The position numbers were made by a program, and so were the translations under genes. This document shows, piece by piece, positions 21,889 through 26,595 of a stretch of 26,595 nt of DNA; the first letter of the stretch is position 1, and each line of letters begins with the position of its first letter. A model generated the notes under the pieces. The model was not told where the DNA came from, did no database searches, and was given only the letters and a program-made list of their open reading frames with translations. This DNA comes from Euplotes aediculatus (lineage: Eukaryota > Ciliophora > Spirotrichea > Euplotida > Euplotidae): NCBI GenBank assembly GCA_030463445.1, contig JAQGFW010034385.1, forward strand, positions 1 to 26,595. Direction: 5' to 3'.

Positions 21889-22993
21889 ACCGCCTTACTC
21901 GGGGCGGCTTTGGATAGGGCTTACGATACTCGTGTTATCGAGCGGTAAGCTTTTGGCAAATGATGACGGCGGCGAATGCTACGGCAAAGAATGTATCGAA
22001 AAAAAGAAGAGTGTTACTTTTTCGTACAGTGTATCGCCGACAGATAAGGTATCTCTCAATAATCAGTTTGGCGATGTGAAAGTAAACCATTGGGATAGAA
22101 ACGAGGTAAAAGTAGATGTAGTGATTACGGCTTTGGGAACATCTGTAGAAAGAGCCGAAAACTACATGAGTACGGTTGATGTACAAGGCAAAAAAGAAAA
22201 CGGAGTCGTGAGTATCAAGACCCATATTGCCAAAGAAGAATGTACTTATAATAATAATGTTTGGCGTTGGGAGAAAGGCGAAGGCAAAGAAGAAAAGAAC
22301 TGCTTACGGATTGATTATCAGGTATATATGCCTAAGAGTAATCCACTGATATTGAAAAATTCTTTTGGAAACTCTTCGATTCCGAGTTTTACGGCGGCAC
22401 TGATAATTGACCAAAATTATGGTACGCTCACAACCGAAGATATTCGTAATGCCAATGCAGATGTTGATGTCTCGTTTGGCAAAGCAATCATGCGGAATAT
22501 GGCCGGCGGAAAGCTAAAAGTATCGTACAGCCAACTGAATATCGAAAGAATTGATAACTTAGATTTTATGAATAGTTTTGGTAAATTGTACATCAAAGAG
22601 GTCGGAGAAATCAATGCTAAAATCAGCTATTCGAGTGGTACGATTGATAAACTCACAAAATCGGCAAAGGTGAAATTGGAATTTTCATCAGGACTTAAAT
22701 TTGGATTAATTGGTCGAAACGTCAAAGATTTAGAGATTTATGCCAATTATTCGCCAGTTGTATTGACTTTTGAGAATGATTCTTACGAATTTGATGTAAA
22801 AACCAATCATAGTAGTTTTAATTACCCAAAAGATGAGAGTATTTCGTTTGTAAAAAATAGCGAAGACGAAGCCCGAAACGATAAAAAGTACCATTATAAT
22901 CCGTCAAAGGCATTTGCTGGTAAAATTGGCAAAGGCTCGGTGAGTACTAAGGTTGTCATCAATTCGACATTTAGTAGCGTAAGTTTTAAATGA
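21863..22993 (+). CDS. Exported DUF4097-like beta-repeat protein
   Basis: A 376-residue exported protein. The signal peptide is GRLWIGLTILVLSSGKLLAND after a basic, unusual start (MKKHKLLSKPPYS). The mature part has repeated beta motifs of the DUF4097 type: SLNNQFGDVKVNHWDRNEVKVDVVITA, NSFGNSSIP, DQNYGTLTTEDI, VSFGKAIMRNMAGGKLKVSYSQL, NSFGKLYIKEVGEINAKISYSSG. These NxFGxxxI rungs suggest a right-handed beta helix. Such proteins often form the third gene of sigma/anti-sigma operons in this phylum; their function is not defined. The ATG at 21863 overlaps the upstream gene by 26 bases, implying translational coupling; a hairpin spans the overlap. A terminator follows at 23016-23043. Confidence 0.78.
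   Translation: MKKHKLLSKPPYSGRLWIGLTILVLSSGKLLANDDGGECYGKECIEKKKSVTFSYSVSPTDKVSLNNQFGDVKVNHWDRNEVKVDVVITALGTSVERAENYMSTVDVQGKKENGVVSIKTHIAKEECTYNNNVWRWEKGEGKEEKNCLRIDYQVYMPKSNPLILKNSFGNSSIPSFTAALIIDQNYGTLTTEDIRNANADVDVSFGKAIMRNMAGGKLKVSYSQLNIERIDNLDFMNSFGKLYIKEVGEINAKISYSSGTIDKLTKSAKVKLEFSSGLKFGLIGRNVKDLEIYANYSPVVLTFENDSYEFDVKTNHSSFNYPKDESISFVKNSEDEARNDKKYHYNPSKAFAGKIGKGSVSTKVVINSTFSSVSFK
21882..21916 (+). other. Hairpin over the anti-sigma stop / DUF4097-like start junction
   Basis: TATC-T-AAA-CCGCC (21882-21894) pairs with GGCGG-C-TTT-G-GATA (21903-21916), about 12 pairs plus one T-G wobble and one bulged C, loop of eight bases. The stop codon of the anti-sigma-like gene (21886-21888) lies inside it, and the stem falls in the first codons of the downstream gene, so it may tune coupling or message stability. 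Confidence 0.45.
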
Positions 22994-23015
22994 TGATTGC
23001 ATAGATTCAAAGATT

Positions 23016-23043
23016 AAAGGCAGGAGGTTTCTCTTGCCTTTTT
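23016..23043 (+). terminator. Terminator after the sigma operon
   Basis: AAAGGCAGGAG at 23016-23026 pairs with CTCTTGCCTTT at 23031-23041 (11 pairs, one G-T, GTTT loop) and runs into TTTTT. It lies 22 bases after the DUF4097-like stop codon and ends the three-gene unit. Confidence 0.82.
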
Positions 23044-23371
23044 GCTTTGGGGAGAACTTAAATGTATTTTTACTCCAAAACAGACAAGCCCATCAGAAAC
23101 TGATGGGCTTGTGCTAATATTGTGTCATGGAAAACAGGAAAGCTTGTTTTTTCGATATATGAAGCAAAGAAAAAACCTTACCCGAAGCTAAATTAGATTG
23201 TCCCCTAAAAAAGCCTTCATATAGTACTATTAGAAAAAGCGTGCCGAAAATTTAGTATGTATTTTTAAAATTACTAAGCGGATACATTTTTTGGGTATTA
23301 TTATTAAGCGGTAGTATCAAAATCGTAAATAATAGAGCAATCAAAACTTTATATTTAATTCAGATAGTGTT
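23044..23371. other. Intergenic stretch with a strong palindrome
   Basis: No gene is visible. A perfect 13-bp hairpin, ACAAGCCCATCAG and its complement with an AAA loop, lies at 23084-23112 without a T tract on either side, so it is not a standard terminator. A weak six-pair hairpin AAAACA/TGTTTT with a T run follows at 23131-23152. The rest is AT-rich; it should hold the promoter of the lipocalin-like gene, but I see no good TAnnTTTG match. Confidence 0.55.
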
Positions 23372-23824
23372 ATGGTTCAAAAATCTATCAATCTCAAAGA
23401 CCTCGAAGGTACGTGGTTTATTATTTTAACGAATTTCCCGATGTGGTTAAAGGGTGATAAAATCAATCCGACATTTAATTATAAAATTGCCGAACGAAAA
23501 GGCATTTTGGGCTTGACAGATGAGGTAAAGTATTTGCAAAATGGTAAAATTAAATCTATCAATGGCTTCGATACTCCGCTCGATAAGTCTAATACTTCTT
23601 TTGAATGGCGGGGTAATGGTATTTTATCTTTATTGAGTAGCAAATGGGAGATTCTGTATATTGAAAAAAACTGGGCAATTATTTATTTTGAAAAAACGCT
23701 ATTTACACCCAAAGGTTATGATGTAATTTGTAAGAAGAAGAATTTTAGTGAAGAAGCCCTGCAAAACATTACTAAAAAACTCAATGAACTACAAATCAAT
23801 GAAACCTTAAAACTGGTTTATTGA
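23372..23824 (+). CDS. Lipocalin-like small protein
   Basis: A 150-residue protein without signal peptide or membrane segment. The opening DLEGTWFIILTNFPMWLKGDKINPTFNY has the GTW motif of lipocalins near the first strand. Then come LTDEVKYLQNGKIKSINGFDTP, SFEWRGNGILSLLSSKWEI, NWAIIYFEKTLFTPKGYDVI and a C-terminal helix (SEEALQNITKKLNELQ), the strand order and final helix expected of a lipocalin barrel. A small hydrophobic ligand is possible; none can be named. It is flanked by long intergenic regions and is probably monocistronic. Lipocalin is my reading of the fold pattern and is not certain. Confidence 0.68.
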   Translation: MVQKSINLKDLEGTWFIILTNFPMWLKGDKINPTFNYKIAERKGILGLTDEVKYLQNGKIKSINGFDTPLDKSNTSFEWRGNGILSLLSSKWEILYIEKNWAIIYFEKTLFTPKGYDVICKKKNFSEEALQNITKKLNELQINETLKLVY

Positions 23825-23925
23825 CATCCCCCAAACATCGTGAATTTAATTATCAATAGCCCAAAATCATCCCCCAAAAAGTAGTAAATCAATAACTAAG
23901 GCTTTTTTGCCTGCAACTCCCACCA

Positions 23926-23933
23926 TAGATTTG
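23926..23933 (+). promoter_or_regulatory. -7 element TAGATTTG ahead of the candidate RNA
   Basis: TAGATTTG matches TAnnTTTG, with TTTG at 23906-23909 upstream at 16 bases. Transcription would begin near 23940 and reach the terminator at 23991-24028 with no open reading frame of useful length between. Confidence 0.45.
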
Positions 23934-23939
23934 TATCTA

Positions 23940-24028
23940 TAAAATGCTATTACGAAGAGATTTTCCTCATAATAGTTTGTTGTTAGGTACAAATTTAGGC
24001 TACGGTTTCCGCAGCCTAAATTTTTTTT
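23940..24028 (+). ncRNA. Candidate structured small RNA (about 90 nt)
   Basis: After a -7 motif, the segment folds as: CTATTA...TAATAG hairpin (about 23948-23976) with an inner GAG/CTC helix; then a terminator hairpin in which AAATTTAGGCT (23991-24001) pairs with AGCCTAAATTT (24013-24023), topped by CGG/CCG, and ends in a T run to 24028. There is no coding frame inside. The preceding lipocalin-like stop is 167 bases upstream, rather far for its terminator, although that role is not excluded. It could be a small RNA or a leader acting on the TonB receptor gene at 24211. I do not recognise a known RNA family. Confidence 0.4.
23991..24028 (+). terminator. Strong intrinsic terminator upstream of TonB receptor
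   Basis: An 11-bp perfect stem (arms 23991-24001 and 24013-24023), an inner CGG/CCG pair set and eight T (24021-24028). It is one of the clearest terminators in the window and ends either the candidate small RNA or the lipocalin-like transcript. Confidence 0.88.
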
Positions 24029-24138
24029 AAATCTACCGTAACCTTCCCCATTATTACAGCATCATATTGCTACCGACCGCTCATCATTCAAAAAATACCA
24101 GTTATGTAATAACAGTTTCCTTGCAATACATAGTACTA

Positions 24139-24146
24139 TAATTTTG
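24139..24146 (+). promoter_or_regulatory. -7 element TAATTTTG upstream of TonB receptor gene
   Basis: TAATTTTG fits TAnnTTTG, 64 bases before the receptor ATG, with TTG at 24121-24123 at a short distance. Lying after the terminator at 23991-24028, it would give the receptor gene its own promoter and a leader of roughly 60 bases. Confidence 0.45.
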
Positions 24147-24210
24147 AATCGAAAAACAAGCTATTACGACCTTGATGCAGCAATGTAGTCAAGTACCAAA
24201 CAAAAAATTT

Positions 24211-26595
24211 ATGAAAAAGCTCATTTTACTTGCATTAGGGTTTATAATCCTATCATTAAGTTCTTTTGCCCAAAACAAAGGAAAAATCTCAGGAAGCCTC
24301 TTCGACGAGAAACGTCAGGCAATGCCATTTGCCAATGTGCTACTCCTAAAAGCCAAAGATTCTACACTTGCCAAAGGTGCTGTAGCAGATGCTGGTGGAC
24401 AGTTTGGTTTTGAGCAAGTTGCTGATAATCAATATATTGTATCTATTACGATGGTTGGCTATAAAAAATATTATTCGCCAAAAATCACTATTTCGGCAGA
24501 AAATCTTGATGTGAAATTGCAAGACATTCAACTCGAACAAGAAACCCAAGCCTTAAAAGAGGTTACGGTTGTAGCAAAGAAACCATTGCTCGAACAACAA
24601 GCTGATAAATTGGTGATGAATGTAGAGAACAGTATAGTCAATAGTGGTAGTACTGCCATGGAGGTTTTGCAAAGGGCTCCGGGGGTTTCGATAGACCAAA
24701 ACGACAATATTAGCCTAAAAGGAAAGCAGGGTGTTCAGATTTATATGGATGGTAAACCTACGTATATGTCGCAAGAGCAACTGGCAAACCTTTTAAAAAA
24801 CATGAACAGCGACCAAATCGAAAAGATTGAGATTATTTCGAATCCATCGGCTCGATACGATGCGGCTGGAAATTCGGGTATCATCAATATAATTACCAAA
24901 CGCAATAAAAATTTCGGTACAAATGGTAGCTTGACATTAGGTGCTGGGGTGAGTTTTCCACCACAATTGACATTTGGGGATGTGAAAGGAAACCTGCCGA
25001 AAGGTAACTTAAATCTAAATCTAAATAACCGTCAGGGCAAATTCAATACTTTTGGCAATATCAGCAGCCGTTATAACCAAAACTTCAATAACCAAAATAT
25101 TTCGAGGGTTTTGGATGGCCGCACGATAGACCAATACGGTTTCCGTCCGATGCAATCACACAATACAACTTTGCGTGCAGGTGCCGATTATTTCGCCAGT
25201 AAAAAAACAACTGTTGGAGTATTATTAAATGCGACAGTTGGCGAATGGATGAACAATGGTCTGATTCAGAACAACTCATATATCCGAAATAACGGGGTTG
25301 TAGAATCAAGCCCGCAAACAACATCGAACCCATACCGTAGCTGGAGAAACCTTACGTTTAATACCAATTTCAAACACGCATTCAACGATAAAGGCAAAGA
25401 ATTAACCGCTGATTTTGATTATTCGGTTTATGACAATCAATCAAATGAAAAGGGAATGGTTACTAAATTTTTCAATGGTAATAATGAAGAAATCGGAACA
25501 CCATTGCAAGTAACGAGCGATATTCCAAACGTTTATAACATCTATGCAATCAAAACTGATTTTGTAAATCCGTTGCCAAAATCGAATGCTAAATTAGAGT
25601 TTGGAGCAAAAAGTAGCTTTGTAAAATCAGACAATAACATTCAGTTTTTTAATGATGGTAAATTAGATATCGGACGTACCAACCACTTTATCTATACCGA
25701 AAATGTAAATGCAGCTTATGCTAATTTTAGCAAAAAAATCAATGATAAGTGGAATATCCAGACGGGTTTACGTGCCGAGCAAACAATCTCGAAAGGTGAA
25801 TCAAAAACACTGAACGAAAGCCGCCGCCGTGAGTACATTAATTTGTTTCCGAGTGTGTATTTGACACATACAATTGATAAAAATAACCAGTTAAATATCA
25901 ATTATAGCCGCCGTATAGACCGCCCTGATTATCAATCGCTTAATCCATTTATTTTCTTCTTAGACCCATATACGTATGAGTTAGGAAACGAATATTTGAG
26001 ACCGCAATTGACACATTCTTTAGAGACGAGCCATACATTCAAAAACGCATTCGTAACAACGCTTGGATACAGCTATACCGATGATTTTATGACCCAAATC
26101 GTAAAAAATGCCATCAACGAGCCAGCTATTTTAGAAAAACTGAAAAAATACAATTATTCGTCTGAAATTGACCCAAATAAAATCTCTTTTGCAACTCGTG
26201 AGAATATCGGAACAAAACAAAACCTGAATTTGAGTTTGAGTTTTCCGGTACCTGTAGCAAAATGGTGGAACATGAACAACAACGTTTCGGTGTATTACAA
26301 CAAATATGAAGGTGTGTTGTTAGGCACAAGATTGAATGTAGGCAACTTTGCTTATAATTTCTTTACGAGCCAAAACTTTACGCTCAAAAAAGGTTGGACA
26401 GCCGAAGCGTCAATGTGGTATAATTCAAGAAATATTGAAGGGATGATGAATGCTCGTGAGATGTATGCTATCAATGGTGGAGTTTCTAAATCATTCTGGA
26501 ACCGTAAAGGTAGCCTGAGATTGACAGTAAATGATATTTTTGCAACGGCTCGTTTCAGAGGATATACCGATTTTGGTGGTGTAAAACTCAATATC
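24211..26595 (+). CDS. TonB-dependent outer-membrane beta-barrel protein, 3'-truncated by window
   Basis: The frame is open from the ATG at 24211 to the window end (795 codons), so the C terminus is missing. The signal peptide is MKKLILLALGFIILSLSSFA before QNKG. Residues about 24-110 are a carboxypeptidase-regulatory-like domain (GKISGSLFDEKRQAMPFANV). A TonB plug follows from about 110 (LKEVTVVAKKPLLEQQADKL, VLQRAPGVSIDQNDNISLKG, IEKIEIISNPSARYDAAGNS, GIINIITKR). The remainder alternates polar and hydrophobic residues as a beta barrel of the outer-membrane beta-barrel family 3 type (PF14905), with LNINYSRRIDRPDYQSLNPF as a landmark. It lies in the outer membrane and depends on TonB or serves as a related surface barrel; the substrate is unknown. 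No SusD partner is visible within the window. Confidence 0.92.
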   Translation, partial: MKKLILLALGFIILSLSSFAQNKGKISGSLFDEKRQAMPFANVLLLKAKDSTLAKGAVADAGGQFGFEQVADNQYIVSITMVGYKKYYSPKITISAENLDVKLQDIQLEQETQALKEVTVVAKKPLLEQQADKLVMNVENSIVNSGSTAMEVLQRAPGVSIDQNDNISLKGKQGVQIYMDGKPTYMSQEQLANLLKNMNSDQIEKIEIISNPSARYDAAGNSGIINIITKRNKNFGTNGSLTLGAGVSFPPQLTFGDVKGNLPKGNLNLNLNNRQGKFNTFGNISSRYNQNFNNQNISRVLDGRTIDQYGFRPMQSHNTTLRAGADYFASKKTTVGVLLNATVGEWMNNGLIQNNSYIRNNGVVESSPQTTSNPYRSWRNLTFNTNFKHAFNDKGKELTADFDYSVYDNQSNEKGMVTKFFNGNNEEIGTPLQVTSDIPNVYNIYAIKTDFVNPLPKSNAKLEFGAKSSFVKSDNNIQFFNDGKLDIGRTNHFIYTENVNAAYANFSKKINDKWNIQTGLRAEQTISKGESKTLNESRRREYINLFPSVYLTHTIDKNNQLNINYSRRIDRPDYQSLNPFIFFLDPYTYELGNEYLRPQLTHSLETSHTFKNAFVTTLGYSYTDDFMTQIVKNAINEPAILEKLKKYNYSSEIDPNKISFATRENIGTKQNLNLSLSFPVPVAKWWNMNNNVSVYYNKYEGVLLGTRLNVGNFAYNFFTSQNFTLKKGWTAEASMWYNSRNIEGMMNAREMYAINGGVSKSFWNRKGSLRLTVNDIFATARFRGYTDFGGVKLNI

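Noticed and set aside
24346-26591. Short minus-strand frames within the last 2.3 kb.
   Set aside because: They lie opposite a continuous plus-strand TonB-receptor frame running from 24211 to the window end.
1-26595. tRNA, rRNA, CRISPR arrays, insertion sequences or phage genes.
   Set aside because: Reading of all intergenic gaps showed no cloverleaf, no regularly spaced repeats and no transposase, integrase or structural phage protein.

Overview
The window looks like chromosomal DNA of a Bacteroidota bacterium, most likely a Cytophagales member (Spirosomataceae/Leadbetterellaceae-like; the family level is a guess). Reasons: moderately AT-rich DNA; TAnnTTTG-type -7 promoter motifs; a TonB-dependent outer-membrane beta-barrel receptor; DUF4369-type thioredoxins; an ECF sigma / anti-sigma / DUF4097-type operon; a bacillithiol-linked YtxJ protein; and weak or absent Shine-Dalgarno sequences. 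I see no rRNA, tRNA, CRISPR array, transposase or prophage. Most of the window is ordinary housekeeping and accessory metabolism.

Layout. 1-655: the end of a WG-repeat protein. 749-4586 (minus): a GntP-type sugar-acid permease, a LysE-type exporter overlapping a secreted DUF922-like HExxH protein, and a membrane DUF3267-like HExxH protein. 4753-8520 (plus): an ABC-F ATPase, a periplasmic thioredoxin and a one-chain Fe-S L-serine dehydratase. 8539-9180 (minus): a Crp/Fnr regulator, divergent from an adenosine deaminase / HAD phosphatase pair (9326-11037). 11063-13358 (minus): a small beta-rich protein, a di-haem cytochrome c and an RsmB/NOP2-type RNA methyltransferase. 13462-14832 (plus): a DUF4369-thioredoxin fusion. 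14877-20538 (minus): panC, a four-helix membrane protein, ytxJ and a 1327-residue DUF4011-type SF1 helicase. 20735-22993 (plus): ECF sigma factor, membrane anti-sigma-like protein and a DUF4097-like exported protein. 23372-23824: a lipocalin-like protein. 23940-24028: a candidate small structured RNA. 24211 to the window end: a TonB-dependent receptor, cut by the window edge.

The most interesting signals are at the level of repeats and RNA. (i) Two copies of one short palindromic repeat sit in frame inside two unrelated genes, the RNA methyltransferase and the helicase, in opposite orientations, so the same DNA is read as two different peptides. (ii) A separate REP-like family with core CGGGTTGAAAACCCG or a variant occurs at gene ends. 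(iii) A 17-bp perfect inverted repeat lies just upstream of the serine dehydratase gene. (iv) A compact promoter-hairpin-terminator unit precedes the TonB receptor. (v) One of the two predicted ATP sites of the ABC-F protein is degenerate on both of its faces. I found no convincing undescribed multi-gene system.
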